Source of the DNA: Variovorax sp. PAMC28562
GTDB lineage: Bacteria; Pseudomonadota; Gammaproteobacteria; Burkholderiales; Burkholderiaceae_C
NCBI RefSeq assembly: GCF_014303735.1
Contig: NZ_CP060296.1
Location: forward strand, 2,677,501-2,741,500
DNA length: 64,000 nucleotides
Reading direction: 5' to 3'
Shown one piece after another: positions 24,358 to 35,636 of the stretch. Made by a program: the position numbers and the translations under genes. Under the pieces are notes generated by a model that was not told the DNA's origin, did no database searches, and saw nothing but the letters and a program-made list of their open reading frames with translations. Numbering within the stretch: position 1 is the first letter of the stretch; every line of letters starts with the position of its first letter.

Positions 24358-25815
24358 CTAGGCTTTCGCAGACGCGGGAGTCGGGTGCCCGCTCACCCGG
24401 CTCCCCGCATCCCGCGGCAAGCCCACCGCATCCACCAGCGCCAGCAACGCCACCGCGGTGACGAGTCCGAAAGCGATGCGAAAGTCCTGCACGCCGGGCG
24501 CACCGGCATGCCCGGTAAAGCGCTCGGCGATGCTCAGCCCGATTGCTCCGAACGCGATGCCGACGCCTGCGCTCGCCTGTTGGAACATGCTGAAAAGCGT
24601 GGTCGCGCCGCTGGTCTGCGCCGGCGTGGTGTCGCAGAAGGCCAGCGTGTTGATGGCGGTGAACTGCATCGACCGGCACATGCCGCTCAACACCAGCACC
24701 GCCGCCATGACCGCGACCGGCGTGTCGGCAGAAAACGCCATGAGCGCCGCGAAACCGAGCGCCACCAACAGGCCATTGAAGAGCAGCGTGCCGCGAAAAC
24801 CCAGCCGCCGCATGATGAAGCTGGTGGCCGGCTTCATGCCGAGGTTGCCGCCGAACATCGCCAGCATCATGAAACCCGAGGCGACCATGCTGAAGCCAAA
24901 AGCCAGCTGAAACATCAGCGGCAGCAAGAACGGCGCGCTGCTGATCGCGATGCGAAAGAGCGATCCGCCGAACACCGACACCCTGAAGGTCTGCACGCCG
25001 AAGGCCGACAGGTCGACCAGCGGATGCGCCGTGCGCCGCAGGTGCCAGAGCGCGAAGCCCAGCGAGGCCGCACCACCCGCCGCCAACGCGCCGGCGAAGA
25101 ACCAGTCGATGGGCGTGTGGCTCATCAGCTCCAGCCCGTACATCAGGGCCGCCAGGCCGAACCCGCTGGCGGCGAAACCGGTCCAGTCGAACGGGCGCAG
25201 CTTGCCCGGCGCATCGTCGATCCAGCGCAGTGCCAGCACGATCGCGATCGCACCGAGCGGCACGTTCAAAAAGAAGATCCAGTGCCAGCTCCAGGTGCTG
25301 GCGATCCAGCCGCCCAGCGGCGGCCCGAGCACCGGCGCCGCCAGGCCGGGCCAGGTGATCGTCGCGATGGCTTTGACCAGGCCGCTCTTGGGCGTGCTGC
25401 GCAATACCACCAGCCGGCCCACCGGCACCATCAGCGCGCCGCCGATGCCCTGCACGATGCGCGCGGCCACGAACACCGGCAGGCTCTGTGCCAGGCCGCA
25501 TGCGACCGAGGCCAGCGTGAACAGCAGCACCGCGCCGGCAAAGACGGAGCGCGGACCGAAGCGGTCGGCCACCCAGCCGCTCATCGGGATGAACACCGCC
25601 AGCGCCAGCAGGTAGGCGCTGATGCCGATCGACAGGTTCACCGGCAACACGCCGAAGCTCTGCGCCATGGCGGGCACCGCCGTCGTGATGACGGTCGCAT
25701 CGAGGTTCTCCATGAAGAAGGCCGCGGCGACGAGAAATGCAATGAGGCGGCCGCGGCGGGCGCTTTCGGCGGGACTGACGTCTGGCGCCGGACTCTCGGA
25801 AGGGGGCGAAATCAT
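24358..25815 (-). CDS. MFS transporter, DHA2-like (14-helix) drug exporter
   Basis: Major facilitator of 485 residues with about 14 membrane helices. It shows MFS motif A (SGWVADRFGPRSVFAG), motif C-like residues (GLAAPVLGPPLGGW), and the N-terminal stretch FMENLDATVITTAVPAMAQ of EmrB/QacA-type exporters. Proton-driven drug export is likely. It is convergent with the TonB receptor (10 bases between stops) and stands as a single gene; no regulator lies next to it. The upstream region (25816-25900) must hold both its promoter and that of the divergent dehydratase. Confidence 0.9.
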   Translation of the reverse strand: MISPPSESPAPDVSPAESARRGRLIAFLVAAAFFMENLDATVITTAVPAMAQSFGVLPVNLSIGISAYLLALAVFIPMSGWVADRFGPRSVFAGAVLLFTLASVACGLAQSLPVFVAARIVQGIGGALMVPVGRLVVLRSTPKSGLVKAIATITWPGLAAPVLGPPLGGWIASTWSWHWIFFLNVPLGAIAIVLALRWIDDAPGKLRPFDWTGFAASGFGLAALMYGLELMSHTPIDWFFAGALAAGGAASLGFALWHLRRTAHPLVDLSAFGVQTFRVSVFGGSLFRIAISSAPFLLPLMFQLAFGFSMVASGFMMLAMFGGNLGMKPATSFIMRRLGFRGTLLFNGLLVALGFAALMAFSADTPVAVMAAVLVLSGMCRSMQFTAINTLAFCDTTPAQTSGATTLFSMFQQASAGVGIAFGAIGLSIAERFTGHAGAPGVQDFRIAFGLVTAVALLALVDAVGLPRDAGSRVSGHPTPASAKA

Positions 25816-25900
25816 GAGTGACCGAGCATAGCCATCCGAAAGCGCCTTGACCCGAAAAGCGCTTTAACCTCGGCACCAGATTCCTTAAGGCACTCCCACG

Positions 25901-27649
25901 ATGTCCGCTTCTCCATTCGAACCCACCGATCCGCCCGACAACAGCGGCATGCGCAAAGGCCTGACCAGCTACGGCGACCAGGGCTTCTCGCTGTTCCTGC
26001 GCAAGGCCTTCATCAAGGGCGCGGGCTTCACCGATGCCGCGCTCGACCGCCCGGTGATCGGCATCGCCAACACCGGCAGCGCCTACAACCCGTGCCATGG
26101 CAACGCACCGCAACTCATCGAAGCGGTCAAGCGCGGCGTGATGCTGGCGGGCGGCCTGCCGATGGACTTTCCGACCATCTCGGTGCACGAGAGCTTTGCC
26201 GCGCCGACCAGCATGTACCTGCGCAACCTGATGTCGATGGACACCGAGGAGATGGTCCGCGCCCAGCCGATGGACGCGGTGGTACTGATCGGCGGCTGCG
26301 ACAAGACCGTGCCGGCGCAGTTGATGGGCGCGGCATCGGCCAACATCCCGTCGATACAGCTCATCACCGGCTCGATGCTGACCGGCAGCCATCGCGGTGC
26401 ACGCGTCGGTGCCTGCACCGACTGCCGTCGCTACTGGGGCAAGTACCGCGCCGAAGAGGTCGATGCCGAAGAGATCGCCGACGTCAACGACCAGCTGGTC
26501 GCCAGCGTCGGCACCTGCTCGGTGATGGGCACGGCCAGCACCATGGCTTGCATCGCCGAAGCCCTGGGCATGACGATGCCCGGGGGCGCCTCGCCACCGG
26601 CCGTCACGGCCGACCGCATTCGCATCGCCGAGCAGACCGGCGCGCAGGCGGTGCAGATGGCACGCGACAAGCTGACCATCGACAAGGTGCTGACGCGCGA
26701 TGCCTTCGAGAACGCCATGCGGGTGCTGCTCGCCATCGGCGGCTCGACCAACGGCATCGTTCACCTCACCGCCATCGCCGGCCGCATGGGGCTGGAGATC
26801 GACTTGGCGGCGCTCGACCGCATGGGCCGCGAGACGCCTGTGCTGCTCGACCTGAAGCCTTCGGGCCAGCACTACATGGAAGACTTTCATCATGCCGGCG
26901 GCATGGCGACGCTGCTGCGCGAACTCAAGCCGCTGCTCAAACTCGACGCCATGACGGTCACCGGCCGCACGCTGGGCGAAGAGATCGAGCGCTCCGGCCC
27001 TGGCTTCAAACAGGACGTCGTGCGCAGCGCCGCCAACCCGATCTATCCGCAGGGCGGCATCGCCGTGTTGCGCGGCAACCTGGCGCCCGGCGGCGCGATC
27101 ATCAAGCAGTCGGCGGCCGACCCGAAGCTGATGGAACACGAGGGCAGGGCGGTGGTGTTCGAGAACGTCGAAGACCTGGTGACGCGCATCGATCGCGACG
27201 ATCTGGACGTCACTGCAGAAGACATCCTGGTACTGAAGAACATCGGCCCCAAGGGTGCGCCCGGCATGCCCGAAGCCGGCTACATCCCGATCCCGCGCAA
27301 GCTGGCGCGCGCTGGCGTGAAGGACATCGTGCGCATCTCCGATGGGCGCATGAGCGGCACCGCTTTCGGCACCATCGTGCTGCACGTCACGCCCGAATCG
27401 GCCATCGGCGGGCCGCTGGCTTATGTGCAGAACGGCGACCGCATTCGCCTGAGCGTGACGAACCGCGAGATCGCATTGCTGGTGTCCGACGAAGAGTTGG
27501 CGCGGCGCGCGGCAGCGTCGCCGGTGATCGAGCCAACCGCTGCGCGCGGCTACAAGAAGCTCTTCCTGCAGAGCGTGACGCAGGCCGACCAGGGCGTCGA
27601 TTTCGATTTCCTGCGCGCGCCGAAGATGGTGGGCAAGGTGCCGCGATAA
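25901..27649 (+). CDS. IlvD/Edd family dehydratase, sugar-acid (arabinonate) dehydratase-like
   Basis: Iron-sulfur dehydratase of 582 residues. The three cluster cysteines are C65 (NPCHGN), C133 (GGCDKT) and C206 (GTCSVMG); the catalytic loop near the C-terminus reads DGRMSGTAFG. The sequence differs from housekeeping IlvD (dihydroxy-acid dehydratase) and from Edd found later in this window, and resembles the aldonate dehydratases for L-arabinonate, D-xylonate or D-fuconate. It is followed after 16 bases by an AEC permease on the same strand, so a sugar-acid uptake and use pair is plausible. No dedicated regulator is adjacent. Confidence 0.87.
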   Translation: MSASPFEPTDPPDNSGMRKGLTSYGDQGFSLFLRKAFIKGAGFTDAALDRPVIGIANTGSAYNPCHGNAPQLIEAVKRGVMLAGGLPMDFPTISVHESFAAPTSMYLRNLMSMDTEEMVRAQPMDAVVLIGGCDKTVPAQLMGAASANIPSIQLITGSMLTGSHRGARVGACTDCRRYWGKYRAEEVDAEEIADVNDQLVASVGTCSVMGTASTMACIAEALGMTMPGGASPPAVTADRIRIAEQTGAQAVQMARDKLTIDKVLTRDAFENAMRVLLAIGGSTNGIVHLTAIAGRMGLEIDLAALDRMGRETPVLLDLKPSGQHYMEDFHHAGGMATLLRELKPLLKLDAMTVTGRTLGEEIERSGPGFKQDVVRSAANPIYPQGGIAVLRGNLAPGGAIIKQSAADPKLMEHEGRAVVFENVEDLVTRIDRDDLDVTAEDILVLKNIGPKGAPGMPEAGYIPIPRKLARAGVKDIVRISDGRMSGTAFGTIVLHVTPESAIGGPLAYVQNGDRIRLSVTNREIALLVSDEELARRAAASPVIEPTAARGYKKLFLQSVTQADQGVDFDFLRAPKMVGKVPR

Positions 27650-27665
27650 CGCCTGCCTGTTTCCA

Positions 27666-28613
27666 GTGAACGCCTCCGTCTTCTCCTCGCTGCTGCCCGT
27701 CGTCCTGCTGATCGCCTGCGGCTACATGGCAGGCAAGCGGCGTTGGGTCGGCGCTGCGTCGGTCAAGGATCTTTCGAACCTGATCTTTCTGTTGCTGGCT
27801 CCGGCGCTGTTGTTCCGCGCGATGAGTACCGTGCATGTCGAGCAGCTCAGCCTGCGGCCGGTGGCTGCGTACTTCGTCGGTGCGGGGCTGATCTTCGCGG
27901 GCACGCTGGTGTGGCGCGGTTTCAATCGCACGGCGGCGGTGCTCGCGCTGGCCAACACCTACAGCAACACCGTGATGATCGGTATCGCGCTGATCGGCTT
28001 GGCCTACGGACCCGAAGGCATGGTGGTGCTGCTTACGTTGATCTCGTTGCACTCGCTGGTGTTGATGACCAGCGCGACCATCGTGCTCGAACTCGCGGTG
28101 GCGCACGAGCACGCGACGATCAGCGGTGCCGAGCGTCGCTCGATGGCGCACACGGTGGGTCGGGCGCTCTTCAACGCTGTCATTCATCCGGTGCCGCTGC
28201 CGATCATCGCGGGCCTGTTGTGGGCGCAGACCGGTCTCACCATGCCCGCGGCCATCGACACGCCCATCGCGCTGCTCGGCGCGGCGTTCAGTCCGGTCGC
28301 GCTGGTGCTGGTCGGCATCACGCTGGCGCTGACGCCTGTCGGCATGCACTGGCGTGGCGCGCTGGTGCAGGCGACCATCAAGAACATCGTGCATCCGGCG
28401 CTGGTGGCGGGGCTCGGGCTGCTCTTCGGACTGCGTGGCTTGCCATTGACCGTGATGGTGGTTGCTGCGGCGTTGCCGATCGGCGCCAACGTGTTCCTGT
28501 TCTCGCAGCGCTACAAGACGGCGGAAGAGCTGGTGACGGCCAGTGTGGTGGTGTCGACCGGGCTCGCGTTGGTGACTCTGTCGCTGGTGATGGCGCTGGT
28601 CGGTAGGCTTTGA
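27666..28613 (+). CDS. AEC (auxin efflux carrier) family transporter
   Basis: Permease of 315 residues with about ten helices in two halves, of the AEC family, which carries organic acids such as malonate or malate. Typical sequences include CGYMAGKRRWVGAASVKDLS near the N-terminus and ANTYSNTVMIGIALIGLAYG in the middle. The start is a GTG 16 bases after the dehydratase stop. Cotranscription with the sugar-acid dehydratase suggests that it takes up, or exports, the substrate or a product of that enzyme. Transport direction is unknown. Confidence 0.88.
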   Translation: MNASVFSSLLPVVLLIACGYMAGKRRWVGAASVKDLSNLIFLLLAPALLFRAMSTVHVEQLSLRPVAAYFVGAGLIFAGTLVWRGFNRTAAVLALANTYSNTVMIGIALIGLAYGPEGMVVLLTLISLHSLVLMTSATIVLELAVAHEHATISGAERRSMAHTVGRALFNAVIHPVPLPIIAGLLWAQTGLTMPAAIDTPIALLGAAFSPVALVLVGITLALTPVGMHWRGALVQATIKNIVHPALVAGLGLLFGLRGLPLTVMVVAAALPIGANVFLFSQRYKTAEELVTASVVVSTGLALVTLSLVMALVGRL

Positions 28614-28716
28614 GGAGAAGGCGCCTATGTCTTTCGGCAAGCTGGCCGTTTGTGGAAGTGGCGCCGCAGCGCGATCAACCTACAGTGGCGGTCAATGTGA
28701 GATCGGGTGCATCTTG

Positions 28717-29076
28717 ATGGGCGTCGAACGATCGGTTTCGACCTTGATTCGAACCGGGCTGATGGGGGCGGGCGTGTGGCTCGGCGCCATCGGCTGCGTG
28801 GCCGCGGCTGCGGCCGATAACCCGGTACGGCCAGCGCCACCGGATGTGCCCTGTCGAACGCCGTGCCTCTCGAGCGCCGAACCGCCGTCACGTGAAGCGC
28901 CGAAGCGCGACCAGCCCAAGGTCGCTGCCCGCCCGTCGGTTCAAAAGGGGACGGCCACCGAACGCAAAACCCAGCCTGCCAGGCCACCGCGTTGCAGTGA
29001 CATCACGATGCGCACCGCGCTCGGTGAACCGGTGACGGTCGAAGAAAACGAATTCCTGAAAAAGCAGTGCCCGTAA
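28717..29076 (+). CDS. Hypothetical exported Pro/Lys-rich protein
   Basis: A 119-residue protein with an N-terminal signal peptide (LIRTGLMGAGVWLGAIGCVAAAAA, cut near ADNPV). The mature part is rich in Pro, Ser and Lys, with four cysteines (PCRTPC near the start; RCSDITM and KKQCP near the end). I do not recognise a family. An in-frame ATG at 28627 has a much better ribosome-binding site (GGAGAAG), but the 30 extra codons have low third-position GC, so I prefer 28717. It may be a lone periplasmic protein or an unrecognised disulfide-linked factor. Confidence 0.52.
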   Translation: MGVERSVSTLIRTGLMGAGVWLGAIGCVAAAAADNPVRPAPPDVPCRTPCLSSAEPPSREAPKRDQPKVAARPSVQKGTATERKTQPARPPRCSDITMRTALGEPVTVEENEFLKKQCP

Positions 29077-29097
29077 GGCTGGCCGCTCACCGGGCGT

Positions 29098-29745
29098 TCA
29101 AGGCGCGAGCCGTTCTCGCACCCAAGCGTCCGACTGTCGTCGATAGCGCAGGCGGTCGTGCAGCCGGCTGCGGCGGCCTTGCCAGAACTCCCATTGGTCG
29201 GGCACCAGCCGATAGCCGCCCCAATGCGGCGGACGCGGAGGCGAGAGCAAATGTTTGGCGGCAGCGAGCGCCGCGTTCTTCACCAGGACATCACGGCCGC
29301 TGATCACTTCGCTTTGCGGGCTGGCCCAGGCCCCGATACGCGAGTCGAGCGGTCGACTGGCGAAGTACGCGTCGCTCTCTTCGGCGCTGATTTTTTCGAC
29401 GGTGCCTTCGATGCGGACCACGCGCTCCAGCTCGACCCAATGAAACTGCAGCGCCGCATACGGATTGCCAGCGATCTCATGGCCCTTGCGACTCTGGTAG
29501 TTGGTGTACCAGACGATGCCACGCGCGTCATAGCCCTTGATGAGCACGATGCGGGTCGATGGCCTCAGGTCGCCTCCGACGGTGGCCAGCGTCATCGCAT
29601 TCGGCTCCGGCACCTTCGAATCGATTGCCTCCGCGAGCCAGCGCTCGAACTGCATCAGCGGTTCGCCGGCACTGTGGGTTTCGTCGAGTTCGGCACGCTC
29701 GTAGCTTTTGCGAAGTGAGGCGAGGTCGGCGTTGGGCGAGGTCAT
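29098..29745 (-). CDS. pdxH: Pyridoxamine 5'-phosphate oxidase
   Basis: FMN enzyme of 215 residues that oxidises pyridoxine or pyridoxamine 5'-phosphate to pyridoxal phosphate, the last step of vitamin B6 synthesis and salvage. Characteristic stretches are [20 protein letters not shown], the FMN-binding [23 protein letters not shown], and the C-terminal [17 protein letters not shown]. The start at 29745 gives the standard N-terminus; an ATG at 29778 would add 11 residues. It diverges from the MobA-like gene and is convergent with the small exported protein. Confidence 0.95.
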   Translation of the reverse strand: MTSPNADLASLRKSYERAELDETHSAGEPLMQFERWLAEAIDSKVPEPNAMTLATVGGDLRPSTRIVLIKGYDARGIVWYTNYQSRKGHEIAGNPYAALQFHWVELERVVRIEGTVEKISAEESDAYFASRPLDSRIGAWASPQSEVISGRDVLVKNAALAAAKHLLSPPRPPHWGGYRLVPDQWEFWQGRRSRLHDRLRYRRQSDAWVRERLAP

Positions 29746-29793
29746 GCCGACATTGTTGCGCACGCTGTCTGCGCGCATGGATACTGGCGGTCG

Positions 29794-30375
29794 ATGACCT
29801 TCCTCGCGTCGCTTCCCCGGGATCGCCTCCCCACCGTGATCGTGCTGGCCTCCGGGCGTGGCGAGCGCTTCCGCGCGGCCGGTGGTATCGGCTCCAAGCT
29901 GCAATCCGCACTGGCAGGGCAGGCCGTGCTGGTGCACACGCTCGACGCGGTTCGCGCCAGCGGGCTGCCCTGGCATCTGGAAGACGTCGGTCATCCGGGC
30001 ATGGGCGATTCGATCGCGGCCGCGGTGCGCGCTACCAGCGATGCGGCCGGCTGGTTGATCCTGCCGGGCGATCTGCCGCTGGTGCAATCGACCACGCTGC
30101 GTGCAGTGGCGGCTGCGTTGTCGGCAGCGGTGCACGCGGCACAACCGCGCTTTCGTGGCGAGCGCGGCCATCCGGTCGGCTTCGCTGCGGCGTGCTTCGC
30201 GCAACTCTCGGCACTCGAAGGCAACCTGGGCGCCGCGCCTGTGCTGCGGGCGTTGCGCGAGGCCGGGGCGGTGACCGATGTGGAGGTCGACGACATCGGC
30301 ATCGTCACCGACGTCGATACGCCCGACGCGCTGGCGCAAGCCGAACGCCTGCTGCTCGCACGCCGCGCCGGCTAG
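29794..30375 (+). CDS. Nucleotidyltransferase family protein, MocA/MobA-like
   Basis: A 193-residue NTP-transferase of the group that makes molybdenum cofactor dinucleotides. The nucleotide loop reads [13 protein letters not shown] at about residues 18-30, and the GD metal motif is in LPGDLPLVQ. The closing stretch [14 protein letters not shown] is usual for the family. It is shorter than MobA of E. coli and more like MocA, which transfers CMP for xanthine dehydrogenase-type enzymes. No such enzyme or accessory gene is beside it. The stop overlaps the stop of convergent sodC by four bases. Confidence 0.82.
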   Translation: MTFLASLPRDRLPTVIVLASGRGERFRAAGGIGSKLQSALAGQAVLVHTLDAVRASGLPWHLEDVGHPGMGDSIAAAVRATSDAAGWLILPGDLPLVQSTTLRAVAAALSAAVHAAQPRFRGERGHPVGFAAACFAQLSALEGNLGAAPVLRALREAGAVTDVEVDDIGIVTDVDTPDALAQAERLLLARRAG

Positions 30376-30953
30376 CTGCGCGTGACGATCGCGCAGGCGA
30401 TGCGCGGTCCCGAGTTGCCGGACGGCTGCGTCGTGAAGTCGTCGCGATCGCGATGCACGATCAAGGCACGGCCGACGACGTTGTTGTCGGCGCCTTCGGT
30501 CATCGACAGCGAGTGGTCGTCGACCGAGAAGCGGGCGACGCCTGCAGCATCCGCCACCAGGCTCGGCAGCTCGCCTGCGTGGCTGCCCGGCGCGCCGAAC
30601 TTGCCATGCGTGACGCCGGTCGGGTTGAAATGTCCGCCCGATGCATCTCCGTTGTTGGCGCAGTCGCCCTTTTCATGGATGTGGAAGCCGTGCTCGCTTC
30701 CCGGCGCCAGTCCGCGCACTTCGCCCTTGATGCGCACGCCATGATCGAGCGTGCTGAACACCACCGTGCCCATCGTCGGGTTGGGGTTGATGGCGGCAGT
30801 CGGCACCAGGTTGGCGACCGCGCCGGGCCTGCTGCCACCCATGCTCCCGCAAGCCGTGAGCACGACCGCCGCGCTGATCGAGAGCGACCACACGGCGCAA
30901 GAGCGTACGGAGGGTCGTACTGCGGATGAAATACAGGCGAAGCGAAGATTCAT
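30372..30953 (-). CDS. sodC: Superoxide dismutase [Cu-Zn], lipoprotein
   Basis: Periplasmic copper/zinc superoxide dismutase of 193 residues, anchored by lipid: the signal peptide ends in lipobox LTAC with C35. Copper and zinc ligands are in [11 protein letters not shown] (H91, H93), GGHFNP (H108), SHAGE (H125) and the C-terminal [11 protein letters not shown] (H167). The disulfide pair is C98 and C187 (GPRIACAIV). It converts superoxide to peroxide in the periplasm. Its ATG overlaps the stop of the upstream chaC-like gene by four bases, so both are made from one message. Confidence 0.95.
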   Translation of the reverse strand: MNLRFACISSAVRPSVRSCAVWSLSISAAVVLTACGSMGGSRPGAVANLVPTAAINPNPTMGTVVFSTLDHGVRIKGEVRGLAPGSEHGFHIHEKGDCANNGDASGGHFNPTGVTHGKFGAPGSHAGELPSLVADAAGVARFSVDDHSLSMTEGADNNVVGRALIVHRDRDDFTTQPSGNSGPRIACAIVTRS

Positions 30954-31591
30954 GAAGGTTCCTGGTCGGAATTGGAGGAATTGGAAGGTGACTCGTTGTA
31001 TAGCCGCATTGCCGCCGCACCGCCATCGGTTCCGGCCGCGACTTCTTCTGCAGCGAGCTTGATCAGACGGGCCAATGCCGCATCGTGGATGGCGTGGCGC
31101 TGCAGTTCCTGCAAGGTCTGCTGCGCATAGTCGAGCGAGCTGCCGTAGCGCCCTACCGCACTGGAAAAGATCTCGCGATAGCGCGCGTCGCTCAGCTCGC
31201 CGGTGAAGTTGGGGCTGCGGCGCGACAGCGTGAAAGCCAGCGCGCGCACTGTGCCGCCAGGCGTTACGCAATCGAGCCAGCGCGGGTCGTAGACACCCGT
31301 CGGCATCTCGCGCAGCCAGAGGCGGCCCAGTGTTTCGAGTGCATCCGACTGCGGGATGCGAAACGCCATGCCACGACAACTGCCCCCCGACAGCAGGCCG
31401 AACACCAGACCGGGGTTTTGCGGCGTGCCGCGGTTTACGCGGCTCCACATTTTCAGGGCCCGATGCCAGCCGTGCACACGGGCCGGGCGGCGCTCGGCAA
31501 AGTCGAAGTCGGGTCGCCAGATCAGCGAGCCGTAGCCGTAGACCCAGAAGTCTTCGTGCCCGCCCCATTCGTGGATCACGCGGTCGAGCAT
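30950..31591 (-). CDS. chaC: Gamma-glutamylcyclotransferase, ChaC type
   Basis: Enzyme of 213 residues that cleaves glutathione to 5-oxoproline and cysteinylglycine. It has the ChaC signature YGYGSLIWRPDFDFAERR near the N-terminus, the RGTPQNPG loop and CRGMAFRIP, with a conserved glutamate in LREMPTGVYDPRWL. The ATG at 31591 gives a normal start, but the frame stays open and family-like upstream (LDPLPRPLRDPKP), so a GTG about 80 bases earlier (near 31672) may be the true start. It is coupled to sodC by an ATGA overlap, joining glutathione turnover and oxidative defence. Confidence 0.88.
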   Translation of the reverse strand: MLDRVIHEWGGHEDFWVYGYGSLIWRPDFDFAERRPARVHGWHRALKMWSRVNRGTPQNPGLVFGLLSGGSCRGMAFRIPQSDALETLGRLWLREMPTGVYDPRWLDCVTPGGTVRALAFTLSRRSPNFTGELSDARYREIFSSAVGRYGSSLDYAQQTLQELQRHAIHDAALARLIKLAAEEVAAGTDGGAAAMRLYNESPSNSSNSDQEPS

Positions 31592-31720
31592 CGGCTTCGG
31601 GTCTCGCAACGGCCTGGGGAGCGGGTCGAGTCCGGGAGGGCCGGGGTTGCCCTCTACAATTTCGGGGTCATGGTTCACCGCACCATTATTTACCGCCCCC
31701 TTTCCTATGGAGACAGACCC

Positions 31721-32290
31721 ATGGCATCCAGCGCCGACGACGACAGCCTGCAAAACCTTGTTCTCGGCCTGATTTCTGGTCTGATCGCCCTCGTCATCTT
31801 CCTGCTGATCGGCATCGTGATCTGGCACAAGGGACATAGCGCCACTGCCGCCAAAGCGGGCGGCGCGCCGGTAGCGGCGGCAATGGCCGCGCCTGCCGCT
31901 GCTGCCGTGCCGCCCCTCGCGGTTGTCACCGAAACCGTGACCGTGACGATCCCCGACGGCGCCAGCGTCAACGTCGGCGCCAACGGCGTGGTCGCCTTCT
32001 ACTTCGCCACCGGCAGCGCCGACCTGGCACCGGGCGCCGCCGAGGCACTGGCCGCGGTCATCAAGGGCGTGCAGGGCGGTCGCAAGGCAGTGATATCTGG
32101 CTACCACGACACCACAGGGGATGCCGCCATCAACGAGCAACTCGCCAAGAAGCGCGCGGAGATGGTTCGCGACGTGCTGACCGGGCTGGGCGTGCCGGCC
32201 GCCAAGGTCGATCTGCAAAAGCCGGGCGAGACGGCGGGCTCGGGCAACAACGTCGAAGCGCGCCGTGTCGAGGTCAAGTTGGTCGACTAG
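31721..32290 (+). CDS. OmpA family protein with N-terminal membrane anchor
   Basis: A 189-residue protein with one inner-membrane helix (LGLISGLIALVIFLLIGIVIW, about residues 15-35), an Ala/Pro linker, and a C-terminal OmpA-like peptidoglycan-binding domain (VVAFYFATGSADLAPGA, then NEQLAKKRAEMVRDVLTGLGV and ARRVEVKLV). It probably tethers the inner membrane to the cell wall. GGAGACAG lies before the ATG. The longer open frame upstream runs antisense to chaC and is not used. A strong terminator follows at 32320-32343, so it is a single-gene unit. Confidence 0.86.
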   Translation: MASSADDDSLQNLVLGLISGLIALVIFLLIGIVIWHKGHSATAAKAGGAPVAAAMAAPAAAAVPPLAVVTETVTVTIPDGASVNVGANGVVAFYFATGSADLAPGAAEALAAVIKGVQGGRKAVISGYHDTTGDAAINEQLAKKRAEMVRDVLTGLGVPAAKVDLQKPGETAGSGNNVEARRVEVKLVD

Positions 32291-32319
32291 CCGCCGCCGC
32301 GCAAAATCCTATCGACATC

Positions 32320-32343
32320 AAGCCCGGCGATACCGGGCTTTTT
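32320..32343 (+). terminator. Rho-independent terminator after the OmpA-like gene
   Basis: A 7-bp GC stem (AGCCCGG paired with CCGGGCT) around a CGATA loop, followed by TTTT. It lies 30 bases after the stop of the OmpA-like gene and 37 bases before edd, so it separates the two transcription units. Confidence 0.88.
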
Positions 32344-32379
32344 CATTGGCTCTTGGTACCATGAGTTTTCCCCATTGCG

Positions 32380-34217
<1,838 letters not shown>

Positions 34218-34227
<10 letters not shown>

Positions 34228-34868
34228 CAGACAAACTCACCGCTCTCGACGTGATGCGCGACGCACCGGTCATTCCGGTCATCGTGCTGCACGATGTCAA
34301 AGACGCCATCCCGCTGGCGCGTGCACTGGTGGCCGGCGGCATCCGCATGCTGGAGGTCACGCTGCGCACGCCGCAGGCGCTGCAATGCATCGAAGCCATC
34401 GCCAAGGACGTGCCTGAAGCGGTGGCGGGTGCCGGCACCATTCGAAGTGCCTCCGACGCACAGGCGTCGGCGCTTGCGGGTGCCAGGTTCGGCGTGAGCC
34501 CTGGCTACACGCGGTCGGTCGGCAAGGCCTGCCGCGACCTGGGCTTGCCACTGCTGCCCGGCGTCGCGACCGGCAGCGAAATCATGACGGCGCAGGAAGA
34601 CGGGTACACCCAGCTCAAGTTTTTCCCGGCGCTTCAGGCAGGTGGCTTGCCGATGCTGAAAGCGTGGCAAGGCCCGTTCGGCGACGTCACCTTCTGCCCG
34701 ACCGGCGGCATCCACGCGGGCAATGCGGCGGAGTTTCTGGCGCTGTCGAACGTGGCTTGCGTCGGCGGTTCGTGGATCGTGCCGGCCGAGGCGATTCGCG
34801 AAGGCAATTGGGCGCTGATCGAAAAATTGGCGCGCGCCGCCACCACGCTGGCACGCTCGGCGGCATGA
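34218..34868 (+). CDS. eda: 2-dehydro-3-deoxy-6-phosphogluconate aldolase (Entner-Doudoroff)
   Basis: Class I aldolase that splits KDPG into pyruvate and glyceraldehyde 3-phosphate. The 216-residue protein shows the catalytic glutamate E46 in MLEVTLRT and the Schiff-base lysine K134 in TQLKFFPA. It overlaps the end of edd by ten bases and its stop overlaps the start of the HAD gene (ATGA). It is clearly the Eda partner of edd; a second aldolase of the same fold, dgoA, lies 7 kb away. Confidence 0.97.
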
Positions 34869-35635
34869 CCGCCGCTCTGGCGGGTTCCGGTCAGAGCGGA
34901 GGTGCGGAGTTGGCCGATCTGAAGGTCATCGCTTTCGATGTCTTCGGCACCGTGGTCGACTGGCACAGCGGTATCGCCGCCGAGGCCGAGCGCTTGCTGC
35001 CGGGTGTCGATGGTGGCGCGTTCGCGCTGGCGTGGCGAGCGGGCTACCAGCCGGCGATGAAGAGCGTGATGGAGCGCATGGCGAGCGACGTCGGTCACGG
35101 GGGTGGCACCGGTGGTTTCACTCTGCTCGACGAATTGCACATGAGCATCCTCGAAGGCGTGCTGCGCGACTTCGGCCGGCCCGATGTCGACCCGGCCCTC
35201 CGTCGCGAGCTGAACCGAGCCTGGCACCGGTTGCCGGCGTGGCCCGACGCGGTCGCGGGCCTCGCGCGGCTGAAGAAGAAGTACATCATCTGCACGCTGT
35301 CGAATGGCAACATCGGCTTGCTGACCGAAATGGCGAAGGGGGCAGGATTGCCTTGGGACTGCGTGCTTTCGGCCGAAGTCTTCAAGGCCTACAAGCCCGA
35401 CCCGCGCACCTACCTCGGCGTGGCGGCGGTGTTCGATGTCGCGCCCGGGCATGTGATGCTAGCGGCGGCGCACCACGACGACCTGGCTGCTGCGCGCGCC
35501 TGCGGCCTGAAGACGGGCTACATCGAGCGGCCGAACGAGTTCGGCGCGGCGCGGCCCAAGGACGTTTCAGCGCAGCCCGACAACTCGCTGCACGCGCGAG
35601 ACATCGGCGCGCTGGCTGAGTTGCTGGGCTGTTGA
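34865..35635 (+). CDS. HAD-type hydrolase, haloacid dehalogenase type II family
   Basis: A 256-residue hydrolase. The nucleophile D25 is in VIAFDVFGTVVDW, motif II is in CTLSNGN, and motifs III and IV are in EVFKAYKPDPRTYLG and the HHDDLAAARACGL stretch. The pattern fits L-2-haloacid dehalogenases (type II), though many relatives act on phosphates. It overlaps eda by four bases and extends the Entner-Doudoroff unit, so a role in sugar-acid or phosphoglycolate-like metabolism is plausible. The N-terminal dozen residues (MTAALAGSGQSGG) are weakly conserved in style; the start is fixed by the overlap. Confidence 0.87.
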   Translation: MTAALAGSGQSGGAELADLKVIAFDVFGTVVDWHSGIAAEAERLLPGVDGGAFALAWRAGYQPAMKSVMERMASDVGHGGGTGGFTLLDELHMSILEGVLRDFGRPDVDPALRRELNRAWHRLPAWPDAVAGLARLKKKYIICTLSNGNIGLLTEMAKGAGLPWDCVLSAEVFKAYKPDPRTYLGVAAVFDVAPGHVMLAAAHHDDLAAARACGLKTGYIERPNEFGAARPKDVSAQPDNSLHARDIGALAELLGC

Positions 35636-35636
35636 A

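Noticed and set aside
24155..27385. Long antisense open frame opposite the receptor, MFS and dehydratase genes
   Set aside because: It crosses three well-supported genes and has no protein-like features; it is a composition artefact.
28627..28716. Upstream start for the exported hypothetical protein with a strong GGAGAAG site
   Set aside because: Third-position GC in these 30 codons is much lower than in real genes here, and the signal peptide fits a start at 28717.
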